A stretch of 64,000 nucleotides of DNA. Origin: Turritopsis dohrnii. Taxonomy: Eukaryota; Cnidaria; Hydrozoa; Anthoathecata; Oceaniidae. The DNA lies in assembly GCA_027922465.2 (NCBI GenBank), contig BQMF02000163.1:62001-126000 (forward strand), read 5' to 3'. A program made the position numbers and the translations under genes. How positions within the stretch are numbered: the first letter of the stretch is position 1; each line of letters begins with the position of its first letter. Below the pieces are notes generated by a model, which was not told where the DNA came from, made no database searches, and worked only from the letters and a program-made list of their open reading frames with translations. Below are positions 42,801 through 53,367 of this stretch, one piece after another.

Positions 42801-44941
42801 TTATTTTACGACCAATTACTCTTTTAAAGATAAACTGTAAACAAATTTCTTACGTAATCAATTTCTGAAATGTCTCAACAAGAACTAGCATCAAAGGTTC
42901 TCGATGATAAGATCAACTTGATCTTCTGCGAGTTTTCCTTGTTTCTTTATGAGTTTACGAGAATATGAACTTGTATGATATTCTTTTACGCATGTATAAT
43001 ATACTTAACACTTTGCAGCTTGTTGTAAGGAATATAGTAGAACCTTGTAAACTTATAATCGACAGAAAATATACTTATCTATCTATCTAAAAAAACACGT
43101 AGGTGTGATTTACTGTGATTGTATTTTAGGTTATTGTTTATTATTAAACTTTTACTGCTATTGTATTTTAGATTAATAAAAGAACATGTGTAAGTGATTA
43201 GTTGTTTGTTTACAATGTAAAAGCATAGTGAGAATGCAGAAGAAGTGCAGTGTAGTTTTTAAAAATTGCCTGTGCAGAACGAACGGACAGGTCTATACGA
43301 AAGTAGTAATATCGTAAGACTTTTATTGTTTATTATTTTAGATTAATAAAAGAACAGGTTTTTAAATGTTTGTTTACGTTTTAGTTATCAAATATCGCGA
43401 TACAGAAGAAAGTGCAGTGGAAAAACGCAGTTTGATGTTTATTTACATAGTAAGGAATGGTTTTAATTTAGTTTTGAAAGATTAATTGATTTAGCTTTGA
43501 GTGGATGTTTCAGTTATTCTGCCGTTTAGTATGTGTATATGCTGCTGGATGAAAAGGAAGACAAGAGAAATTTGTTTTGGTAACGCGCGCTATTATTACA
43601 TTAAAAATGGTCCTACAGCTATGAATGTTTTTATTTCTCATGACGCTGTGGAAGTGGGGAATGTGTTATGCTGTCTAATTGTATCTATTGTATCTAATTT
43701 ATATCGATGCTTGATGCTTTTGTCTGCCTGTCAAAAAGTACAAAATCTACTGGAAAATACAGAAAGTTTAGCAGTTTTTCCAAACGAAGAGAGCAGTTTT
43801 ATGTATTTCACTTAAAAAAAATGGTAGCGAAAGTGTTTTATAAATACCTATGTATGTTTGTGCTGGAAAGTAAATAAAGTATTAGTAATTTTTTTACAGG
43901 TATGAATATAGAAGTAAAGAGTTTAGAAGGGTTTGAAAATGTCTACAGAAGATGATCAATGCTGTTTAGTTTACTATCATGTGAATTGGCAGTGAAAGGT
44001 ATCCCATTTTGTTTGAAGTTCAGCTAAAGTTAAGATAGTATAAATCTATTTAGTTATAACACAGTTGTTATGCTGGATAAATAAAAGTAAAGGGTTGTTT
44101 AACTGTTGTGAATTAGCCAGAGGAGATTTTAACTCAGATTAAAAATGTGGTTGTTTTCAATTTTTTATAAACTCTTTAGATATATAAATTCTGTCATTAC
44201 GTTTGTGTTTTTAATTATTATTCATAAGGTAGATGTGAATGGATTATGTATTTAAGAGGTGCATTAGTTATTACTGTGCAATGAAATGTTTATGCATTAT
44301 TTTGTGTTATGGTAATCGTTTACGTACCTGGGTATATATATAAGTTTGGCATTATGATTTTATTTGTGACTTTTTATCTTCTGGGTAAATTTTTGTTTTA
44401 AGGATAAATGCGTAGTTGAATTCCATTTTTTGTTGTTGTTGTTTATTTCAATATTCTTATAGCATGATTAGGTTTTCGGTATTACAATGGAAATATTATT
44501 CTTTTAGGTAATAATAAAAAAAGCATAAAGAAATGAAACTCATGGTTTTAATCATGACGTTGATGGTTTTGGGAAGAACAGACTATATATATCATTTCAA
44601 AAATTCATTAATGGTTGCAGTCCAGTAGTAACTTTGGAACAAAAGAAAAAGTTGGAAGGTATCGATTTGTTTTCAATTCATATTTTGTAATGTTTGGTTT
44701 TGTATGTCTGGGTAAACAGTTCTGTGTTATATATTGCCATTTTTTTACATTAAAGTTACTTCTCTTCCGCGTATAAATATATATTCTGAGCCATGTTGCT
44801 ATTTGTTTCTGTTTTAAATCTTCTGAATGTAAGAAATGAATTAAAAAATTAATGCCTGAAAACAAACTTTTATATGAGTTAAATTCTGCGACACAACGCA
44901 TACCAAAAATGGGTGGCGAGCGACGCCTCCTGGGCGGCTAG

Positions 44942-45600
44942 TCTTATTATACTAATTCGCGATTGTGTGTCACACTTTTATTTTAGAGAGTGATATATTT
45001 GGTTTTTCTTTCACGGTCAAAACCTTCTTATTTTTTCCCTTTTCGTCGTAAAACCACGCAGATGCGAGAGCGTTTTTTTACGATTAGTATATGGGGAAGC
45101 CCCGCCGCTGATCGTTTTCATTGGCTAATAAAGGAAAACTCTCAAAATGCGCTCATTTGATTGGCTGACAATTTCCAAAAATTTAGTCAGTTAATAACGG
45201 ATTTAATTTCTTCGCTGTGAATTTGACGAAAAAACACAGGTTTGTACACATACGAAGGTTTATCATTATAAAAAGGTTTATTGTTAAACTTTAACTGCTA
45301 TTGTATTTTAGATTAATAAAAGAACAGGTGTGCTGCGTGCGTAAATGAGTTAGTTGTATTGATGTTTTTATTATGCATGTTTGTTTAGGATGTAAAAGCA
45401 GTGTAGTGAAATGGTTTATGTCAGTGGAAAACAAAGAAGAAATGCGAGTGGAAGAATGTATGCAGCACATTTTCAGGGTTTTACTTATTTCGTTTTAGTT
45501 ATCAAATAATGTGGCTATACAGAAGAAGTGCAGTAAAGTTTTTAAAAATTGGCTGCAGAAAAAACAAAATATTTTGATTTCAAGAATGAAATAAACGCCG
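44942..45600 (+). mobile_element. Helitron family 2, 5' portion, joined head-to-tail
   Basis: It starts TCTTATTATACTAATTCG immediately after the CTAG at 44941. The first 600 bases match the copy at 4403. Further downstream the sequence becomes a PIF/Harbinger-like element and no Helitron 3' end is found, so the right edge is approximate. Confidence 0.7.
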
Positions 45601-45737
45601 CGTTCAAATACTCATTTGCTGAGATCAGAAGAAACCGACAAAAATCTTATTCTGGATGAGAAAATATATGCTGATTTTGTAAGAACATTGTATGTTTTCA
45701 TAAATCAACATGGAAGAGATAAAAATGTTGTTCACTT

Positions 45738-46210
45738 CACGAAGAAGAATTATTGTCTAAAAAGGTACGTTTGTACCCTTGTCTTTATGACAAAAGTCAA
45801 AAGAGTTATAATGAAAAAGATGCTGCAAGAAATGCATGGGGTGCTGTCGCTGAAAAGCCGAATTTATCAATTCAAAATATTATGAAATATGTGTGTCAGT
45901 TCATGCCTTCTGAAGCTCCACTGTATAAAAGTTAATTATTTTGTTACATACATGTGCGTACAATTTTTCACCTTACTGAACTCCAACGTTATACTGTACG
46001 TTAATTTTTTATGCGAAAAAGCTCAAAACAATTTTTGCAAATCTCAAAAAGAACGGAACTTGAAAAAGAGAAGCGAGCTCAAATTATCTAAAAAAATCTG
46101 GAGCCTCCGCAGATGCTGTAGCGAAAGCTAAAAAAACATGAAGCCCTATAATTTTATTGCTTGGCTTGACGATTTCGTACAAATGAGAAGAGAGAAAAAA
46201 ATTTACCCTC
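45738..46210 (+). pseudogene. MADF/Myb-like protein of a PIF/Harbinger element
   Basis: Read from the frame at 45738, VRLYPCLYDKSQKSYNEKD followed by NAWGAV is a typical MADF domain core. In another frame at about 46098, KSGASADAVAKAKK, then KPYNFIAWLDD, correspond to the second half of the domain, so the frame is shifted. PIF/Harbinger transposons encode a MADF/Myb-like DNA-binding partner next to the DDE nuclease, and remnants of that nuclease follow directly. No intact product. Confidence 0.6.
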
Positions 46211-46783
46211 CTTTCATTCTAACTTGGAAGAATTGGGCGAGTCAGAAGAGTTCTCCGAGCAAGTACAGGAAGAAAACAGTAACTAAGAGTCATACGCTTC
46301 TTTGGTGAAGAAGACGAAAACAGATTCAATAAATAGTGCTTCTAAAGTCATTAAGTGGGACATTGATTCAGTCGAAACTGTTAAGATTTCAACGTCATCC
46401 ATTGTTAACACTTGATCACACGCATTGAAATGATTTCCCACTGGTGAGCTTATGCGTTTGTGCTTGTGATGGAACATGCCCCATGTTATTGGTGCCGTTG
46501 ACGGAAAACACATACGAATTGAATGTCCCAAAGGAACTTTGTATTACAACTGCAAAGGAATGTTTTAGTTTAGTAACGTTTGGCTGTTTTTGATGCTGCT
46601 TATTGTTTCACTGCTTTTGATCTAGGTCAGTAAGGTAGCAATAGCAATAGTGGTGTCTTGGCAAACTCAGAAATGGGCCCACAGTTTGATGATGACTTGT
46701 TTAATGTTCCAGTTGAGAGCTGCTTATCGGAGAGAAATGATGTAGAGCTACCATATTTCTTATTTCTTACTTTTTCCTCTTAA

Positions 46784-49645
46784 CCCTTTGAGGACCATGG
46801 GACACTGGTGTCCCACAACTTTAATTCGTTATATTTTCATGCTATAGAATAGTTTAGGATATATTTAATAGTAAATAGATAATATAAGGGTAAAATTTTA
46901 ATTTGGAAAAAAAAATTAATTAAATTCACCTCTGCGATTTGATCACGTGACCTCAAATTTTACTATTTTTCAAAATTCCAATCAGTCTGAAACATTTGTA
47001 TGCCTTGGTTTTTAAATATTTTTGATGAATTTTAAATTTCATTTTTTAATTGCCTTAACATTAATGATTTTGTAAATATATTTCTTTTTCACATTTTTTA
47101 ACTTCTAGGGGGGTATTACTACAATTCTTTTGTTTTGGACACTGGTGTCCCTCTGGTCCGTAATGGTAATTTTTTGTTTTTGCATAGTTTTTTTTTGCAT
47201 TGAAGTTATCAGTTCTTTTTTAAAAGATATGACATCAATGAAAGCAAATTGGATCAAGTTATGTAGTTCATCAAGTGAGCCAAGTGCTATTTTGAAAGAT
47301 TTAGTGAATATAAAGTTTTTTGTTTGATTAAATTATGCTCAAATTGAGTTCAAAAACATTTCCTATTACACTTTTTGTATTTTTTTATGAAAATTTGAAA
47401 GTTACTTGCATGCTGTTCCTAAAGACTTATTTTGAAAAGGAGTGTTATACATACGAAAGAAATAGTTTAAATTTTGCAATGGCTTCGAACAAGAAAATCA
47501 GCATCCCTGTATCGACTTATTCATCAGATGAAATCTATGCAATGCTTGGTGCCATTGGAAGTGATGATGAAGCGGATATTGAAAATCTTATGAATGATTC
47601 TGATACTGAATTTATTGATGAATCTGGTATTGATAGCCCAGATTTTGACATTTCTACAACAACTAGCAACATTATGCACTCTGGCAGCAGAAGGCATATT
47701 GAATATCCACCTTGAACATCCGTCCCCATTACAAGTTTTTTCAAAAACTGTTGGTTTAGAGGGACTCCTTACTTTGATAAAAAAAGAGTCCGAAAGATAT
47801 GCTGAACAGAATGGAAGGAATTTCCAAACGTCTACACTCGAGTTAAATGCTTTCCTGGGAATTAATATTTTGATGGGTATCCACAAACTCCCCTCAGTGA
47901 AGGACTACTGGTCTGTGCAGGAAGACCTTGGTAACCTTTTGATCCAAAAGGCAATGACAAGGTTGCGCTTCTTGGAAATTCTTCAAAATTTGCACTTTAC
48001 CAGCAATCTCCAAGAGCTTCCACCAAAAGATAGTGAAGACTATGACCGTGCATGGAAACTGAGACCTCTTTTTGAGCACCTTGGACAACATTTCAGAGAT
48101 GCTTTTCAACCTGAATCTCACCAATCCATTGAAGAGCACATGTGCAAATTCAAAGGTAAAAGCCTCATGCGTCAATATATGAAGAACAAACCAATCAAAT
48201 GGGGCTTCAAATGTTGGTCTCGCTATGGATCAAAGTCTGGATACCTTTATGAATTTGACATATACGTCGGAAAGAAAGGTAAAACTGAGTATGGTCTTGG
48301 CGAATCAGTTGTTTTATCCCTTTGTCAAAGTTTAGAAAATACAAACTGCTTTGTTTATTTTGACAATTTGTTCACAAGCCCAACACTCATTTCAAAATTG
48401 CTCCAAAAAGGCATTTATGGAACAGGGACAGTGAGAGCTGGTCGTAAACACATGCCCACGTTGAAGAATGACAAGAAAATGACAAGGGGTGAGCATGACT
48501 GGTTGGCATGCAATGGGATAACTGCTACCAAGTGGATGGATAACAAGTCAGTGTTATTGTTGTCAAGTTGCCAGAACCCTAAAGCTGTTCAGCAGATTGA
48601 TAGGAGAGTAAAGGGATCTAAAGATAAAGTCAAAGTTTCATGCCCTGTTATTATCATTGATTACAACCAACATATGGGTGGAGTAGATCTATCTGATCAA
48701 ATGAAAGTTACTTATCAAGTCGATCGAAGAAGCAAATTCAGGTTTTATCTTCGAGCATTTTTCGACTTTTTGGATGTGAGTGTCGTGAATTCCAATATCC
48801 TGTACAACAAGATAGATTCATCTGTTCATATGTCTTCAATGGATTTCCGCTTTAGTCTTGCTCGCAACTTGATTGGAAAATTTTCCAACAGAGAAAGAGG
48901 CGTACCAACATCACGGCCATCCAAAAGATCAAAAGGGGAGAGTTTTGAAGTTGTCGATCACTTACCTGAATTTGCAGCAACCCGCGCTCGCTGTGCCGTG
49001 TGTTCGTCCAAAAAGATCGGGAATCGCACATTTGTTCGTTGTGGTTCATGCAATTTACCTTTATGTTTACAAAAGGATAGAATTTGCTTTTATTTACATC
49101 ATAATAAACAATGACTTATGACTCTGATAAACGCTTTAGACATTTATTACTCACTTTGAGCATGCTGATATGAACTGAAAAGTTACCTTGTTAGTAATAT
49201 ATTTTCATTTTTATCCCATATATGTATAACAATCATTGTATTAGTGTTATTGAAGAACAAAATTGCTTGAAAATACTCTTTTTCTTTTAAAAGCTTATAA
49301 AATAGGGCATTGCTCATTTTCGGCATGATTATGGAAAATATTGTAGATATACCAAATATCATAAGATCTACCATTTATGACCGAAAAAATATGTGAAAAT
49401 AAATTCAAATAAGTCGCTTAAATACTTTTCACAAACACTTAAAAAATCTTAGTTTGCCAATGATTTATTACCATTCTGTGGTACACCAGTACACCAGAGG
49501 GACACCAGTGTCCCGGAAGATTCCAAGAAATGGAAAAAATATATCAAAAAAATTAAAATGTGGAACTGATTTTTTAAGGAAAACTAGTAAATAAATAAAA
49601 AAAAATCAACAAATATTTTTCAGGGACCTTATGGTCCTCAGAGGG
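46784..49645 (+). mobile_element. Second piggyBac element (2862 bp)
   Basis: Terminal repeats CCCTTTGAGGACCAT (46784-46798) and ATGGTCCTCAGAGGG (49631-49645) match with one difference and are flanked by TTAA at 46780-46783 and 49646-49649. Near-palindromes of GGGACAC-NN-GTGTCCC lie at 46799-46814 and 49499-49514, with a shorter one at 47137-47151. The 47137 and 49499 sites extend into a longer inverted match (…TCCCTCTGG against CCAGAGGGA…). Confidence 0.92.
47479..49114 (+). pseudogene. piggyBac transposase (PGBD-like), frameshifted
   Basis: The N-terminus from ATG 47479 is acidic (EIYAMLGAIGSDDEAD). A +1 shift near 47695 is needed to reach the main frame, which runs to 49114. The core DDE domain has FVYFDNLF and MGGVDLSDQ. 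In the first catalytic motif, usually SIDE, it reads SIEEHMCKFKG, so Asp is Glu. The C-terminus carries a Cys/His-rich zinc-binding region (CAVC ... RCGSCNLPLC ... HH) like other piggyBacs. Apart from the shift the frame is clean for about 470 codons, so the element is fairly young. Confidence 0.85.
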
Positions 49646-49831
49646 TTAAACAGTGGTTGATGAGACCATATCCAGGCAAAGATGCTACTGAAGAGCAGTG
49701 TATTTATAACTACCGTCATTGGAAATGTCGTAGGGTAAATGGTAATGCTTTAATAGCCGATTGCAGGAAATTTATTTATTGACCCGGAAATACATTTTAA
49801 TAAAAACATAAAAGATTTAAAACGTTGGAAA

Positions 49832-50260
49832 ATGACACAGGAAACAAACAATGAAAGCAAGGTTTTTGTTAAACCCATCTCAAGGCCAACAGCTACAGAT
49901 ATGTACCATTATGTTAAACCATCGGCAAAACATAAACCTAACGAGGCGATCATTCACGTGGGAACTAACAACCTCAAATCGAATGATACACCAGAAATAA
50001 TTGCAGAGAAAGTGATTGACGTTGTAAAGTATTTTGATCAGGAAACTGTCGTTCGAATTTCAGCATTGGTACCGAGAAGAGATCAATTTGGTAAAAAGGC
50101 AACGCAAATGAATGAATATCACAAAAAGTTATGCAATGAAAGAAATTATGTTTTATCGAACACAAAAATTTGAATCCAAAGATTTCTCTTAATCGAAGCA
50201 ACGTACATCTCAATAAAAACGGAACTACAGCTTTGTGTCGAAAAAGTCAGTCCAACAGCG
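49832..50260 (+). pseudogene. LINE ORF1 with SGNH esterase-like domain, fragment
   Basis: Residues KVFVKPISRPTATDMYHYVK and then IIHVGTNNLKSNDTPEII match the SGNH-hydrolase domain found in ORF1 proteins of CR1-like LINEs; HVGTNNL holds the conserved Gly and Asn. The frame ends at 50173. Read in another frame, NVHLNKNGTTALC follows, carrying the catalytic His region, so one frameshift separates them. The catalytic Ser block is missing or upstream. A decayed fragment with no function expected. Confidence 0.65.
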
Positions 50261-50409
50261 AAAGAATTATATATCAATACCAAAACATGTGCGTGTTGAA
50301 GTTGGAAAATATGCTTTGGTTCATGGAACACATGCTGCCATGAAAAAGTTTTCAGAGCATTACCCATAATTTAAATTTAAGTGCACTACAATAAACACTT
50401 TGGAAATCA

Positions 50410-51785
50410 AAACTAAAGGCAAACGGACAACAGAATAACACTACGTTGTTCAAAAGCAAAGGCCGCCCAAATCTCTTGTCAGAAAAACTATTAAAGAAAA
50501 CTAAGGATGTGATTATTGGAACACGACTTGCCGGGACAGTTATCTCCCGCCGAATGGTTATTGCGATAGGAAATGGTGTTGTGAAGGCAAATGATCCAGG
50601 TAAAAATATTGATGGGTGTTTAATGTTTAACATGCTTCATTTTTATAGATTTATTCTATTTTGGTTATGGACCCGTTATAGTAGATATGAGTGAATTCGT
50701 ATTTATTAGTTCATCATTTATAGGTCTTACAAGAAAGCTTGGTTCTATAAACTTTTTAGCCCGTAGAATGTTATGGGTGAGGATTGAATAACTTACACTG
50801 TTTTTTTCTCACAGGCCTACTGAAGGAGTTTGGTGGTCCCTTGGAGTTGACGGATGCTTGGGCAAGACATACTCTAAAGGATCTCAACTGGACCAAGCGA
50901 AAAGGAACAACAGGAAAAGTAGAACCGTCGAAAAAACTTTTAGATGAAGAGAAATTTACTTTTCAAAGAAACATTTCTAAAGAGATTTTGGAAAACGACA
51001 TACCAAAGGATCTAGTTTTGAACCTAGATCAAACCCATTTATCTTACGTTTCGCCAGGGAAATACACGTTTTCAGGTAAAGGAAGCAAAACCGTTCCAAT
51101 TAAAGGCTTAGACGATAAGAGACAAATTACGGCAACATTTACTGTCACTTCAACTGGAAAATTCGGAGAATTCTTGCCAATTCAAATTATTTATCAGGGA
51201 AAAACGAAGAGATGCCTTCCTAAATTTACTTTTCCTTCTTCCTTTAATGTCACTTTCACACCAAACCATTGGTCAAATCTTGAAAAATGTGAAGATTTAT
51301 TTAAAGTCATCATTCTCCCCTTTCTAAAGAGAAAGAAAAAGGAACTTGGTTATCCAGATGAACAGAAATCGTTAATCATCATAGATACCTTTAAAGGCCA
51401 AGACAATGATGATGTCATAAAATTATGCTCAAAGAACAATTGTGAGCTGGTGATTGTCCCTCACAATTTGACCAATAAATTTCAACCGCTTGAAATAAGC
51501 ATCAATCATGTCGGCAAAAAATTCAACTCACACAAATTCAACACCTGGTACACCGACAGAGTAAGTGCTCAGTTGTCGAATAGGACCAACCCCGCTGACG
51601 TACAAGTTTCCCTCAAATTGAGCATTCTAAAACCACTCCATGCTAAATGGATTGTTGAATCATACAATCACTTAAAAGAACAAAAGGATTCTATCATAAA
51701 GGGCTTTGAGTCAGCTGGTATCTTAGAAGCGATTGATTCTGCAAACACCGTTCACACAAGGATTGAAAACCCTTTCCGAGCTTAA
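50410..51785 (+). CDS. Pogo-like DDE transposase, spliced (introns visible)
   Basis: Exon 1 (about 50410-50599) encodes KSKGRPNLLSEKLLKK and then the RRMVIAIGNGVV helix, the CENP-B-like DNA-binding part. The intron is 50600-50814 (GTAAAA ... CTCACAG). Exon 2 (50815-51785) begins LLKEFGG and carries the DDE_1 nuclease: LNLDQTHLSY (first Asp), LIIIDTFKGQ (second Asp) and KFQPLEISIN, where the usual third Asp is Glu. Spacing between the second and third acidic residues is 35. More than 300 codons are open. The first N-terminal HTH is not found, so the gene may be partial or have another upstream exon. It could be a transposon gene or a domesticated one. Confidence 0.75.
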
Positions 51786-52250
51786 AATGACTTCACTGTC
51801 GTTGATATTTCTGTTTACATTGAACTTTTAACCGATGCAGATTTCAGCTATTTATATAGCATAGTATGACGATGAAATTTTGCCTAAGAAAGAAATGTGG
51901 TATAATATTTTATTTGTTGAAATTTGTTATATGAAACACCAATAGAAAGAACTAGAAGAAAATGTTACTACCAGAACCGAAACCTTTCCTTTATTGTTCT
52001 GAAATTCTCCTGCTTTAAGGCATTTTTCTGTAGAAATAAGAACGCTAAAATGAAAAAATATGTTCTATTTAGTACTTCCAAACAAAAATACAATGCAAAG
52101 GACGATTTTACGAAAAAAGCACTTTTTCATTTAGAGAATTTCGTCGGCAAAAAATATTCGTCGGTAAAAAATATTCGTCGGTAAAAAATATTCGTCACCA
52201 AGCGATTTTTTCGTCACTTTTTACCGACGAATTTTCTACCGATAAGGTAT
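51786..52250. repeat. Non-coding spacer with short tandem repeat
   Basis: Around 52141-52200 a 17-bp unit (TCGTCGGTAAAAAATAT) repeats about three times. It is followed by an inverted TTTTACCGACGAATTTT at about 52218-52234, so the region could fold. Otherwise nothing recognised. Confidence 0.6.
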
Positions 52251-53367
52251 CTACCTCAATGATCTTTTCTATTTCATAAATTCTAATGTTTGTAACTATG
52301 CAGATGATAACACGATTTTTGCTGCTTCCACAAACTCTCAAGATATCAAGTCTGAGCTAAAGCAATCTCTTCAGTGTTTCTCTGAATGGTTTCAAAATAA
52401 CTATCTTATTTTGAACTTAGGCAAATGTAAGCTTTTATTATTATTGACTAACCATAGAAATGTGGTAGAAAATTTCGAAAAATTTTATATTTCTGTAGAT
52501 AATGTAATTATTAAACCCTCTAGCGAGGTAGAACTTCTTGGTATCATTGTAGATCCAAAGCTCGATCTGACATCGCATATTTCCAAGATCTTTAAGAAAA
52601 CTGGAAATAAATTCTATGCTATAGCGAGATTGAAGCCATATCTTGATAAAGAGAACTTTATTCTATTGGTAAATAGCTACATTACATCTCAGTTTAATTA
52701 TTGTCCTCTGTTATGGGCTTACACTTCTCGTAGCAATAACAATAGAATAAATTCTCTCCATGAAAGAGCCCTACGTCTTGTAGATGGTAACACAAATCTC
52801 GATTTCTCTGAACTCCTTGCCAAGTATGGATGTAAATCAAATCACGCTTCAAATATTTTCCAGCTTATGGTCTTACTTTTTAAACGTCAACATATTCTGG
52901 GTCCTTCTTTTTTGCAGGAAGTCTTTCCACTGAATACCTATGTTCATGGCCTTCGTAATTGTAATGATTTGAGGGCTGGGCAAGCTCGCACTGTAAACCG
53001 TGGTGTTGAAACCCCATCATTTCGGGCACCACAAACTTGAGGACTTTTAAGTGAATCCACCAAATCCGCTGATTCGGTGGAACAGTTTAAATCTAAACTT
53101 CTAACATCCCAAAGACTTCCTTCCAAATGTCGTCTGTGCGCTACATACATCCAGCATATAGGTTATATATAAAACCTTAATTTTGTTAATTTTATCATTT
53201 TTATCTTTCTATTTTAACTATATTAAGTCGATGTTTATTAGCTACTAGATTATTTATTTTAGTAATTTAGAAAGTTACGTATATAACAGTATTTAATCGA
53301 CATTAAAGTAAAGTAAAGTAAAGTAAAGTAAAGTAAAGTAAAGTAAAGTAAAGTAAAGTAAAGTAAA
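52250..53367 (+). mobile_element. 5'-truncated CR1-like LINE with TAAAG tail
   Basis: It starts inside the RT domain (YLNDLF ... CNYADDNTIFA) and continues to the ORF2 C-terminus. The 3' end is a run of about 13 TAAAG units (53304-53367). Pentamer-type tails are typical of CR1/L2-like LINEs. The left edge is set by the first recognisable RT residues. Confidence 0.8.
52251..53040 (+). pseudogene. LINE ORF2 C-terminal fragment
   Basis: The RT palm motif YADD is followed by the thumb region ELLGIIVDPKLDLTSHISK and FNYCPLLWAY, then the C-terminal domain. The frame from 52251 joins 52411-53040 without a break. After the stop at 53038, related sequence (FKSKLLTSQRLPS) reads in another frame at about 53090, so the true C-terminus is frameshifted. 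Only the distal third of ORF2 is present. Confidence 0.8.

Larger units (their letters stand above)
36985..43088 (+). mobile_element. 5'-truncated CR1/L2-like LINE, host of a nested RT
   Basis: It contains the ORF1 C-terminus, ORF2 with endonuclease and RT domains, and a 3' end in a short TATC microsatellite (about 43070-43088), typical of CR1/L2-type elements. A minus-strand retroelement occupies about 37593-39827. The left edge is approximate. Confidence 0.75.
36931..44941 (+). mobile_element. Helitron family 2, split by a LINE
   Basis: It starts TCTATATATACTAATTCG after an A at 36930 and ends with a GCC(T)CC hairpin and CTAG at 44938-44941. Only about 54 bases of its 5' part remain before the LINE. 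The remainder resumes near 43089 and matches the reverse copy at 27692-30741. The flanks total about 1907 bp against 2209 bp for that copy, so about 300 bp were lost at the insertion. Its 3' end abuts another Helitron start. Confidence 0.7.
46475..49790 (+). pseudogene. PIF/Harbinger transposase relic, split by piggyBac
   Basis: Part 1 (46475-46783) reads VIGAVDGKHIRIECPKG, the first catalytic Asp context of DDE_Tnp_4 nucleases, then YYNCKGMF, and later remnants such as SNSGVLANSEMG. Part 2 (49650-49790) reads QWLMRPYPGKDATEEQ, then NYRHWKCRRV. The two halves join across the piggyBac: with one TTAA removed, the codons read PLKQWLMRPYPG, the expected family sequence. The usual RVVENAFG motif with the catalytic Glu is RVNGNALI here, so the Glu is lost. 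Several stops are present. Confidence 0.7.

Noticed and set aside
45616..45885. Open frame of 89 codons over the MADF region
   Set aside because: The MADF motif lies in a different frame (from 45738); this frame only overlaps it.
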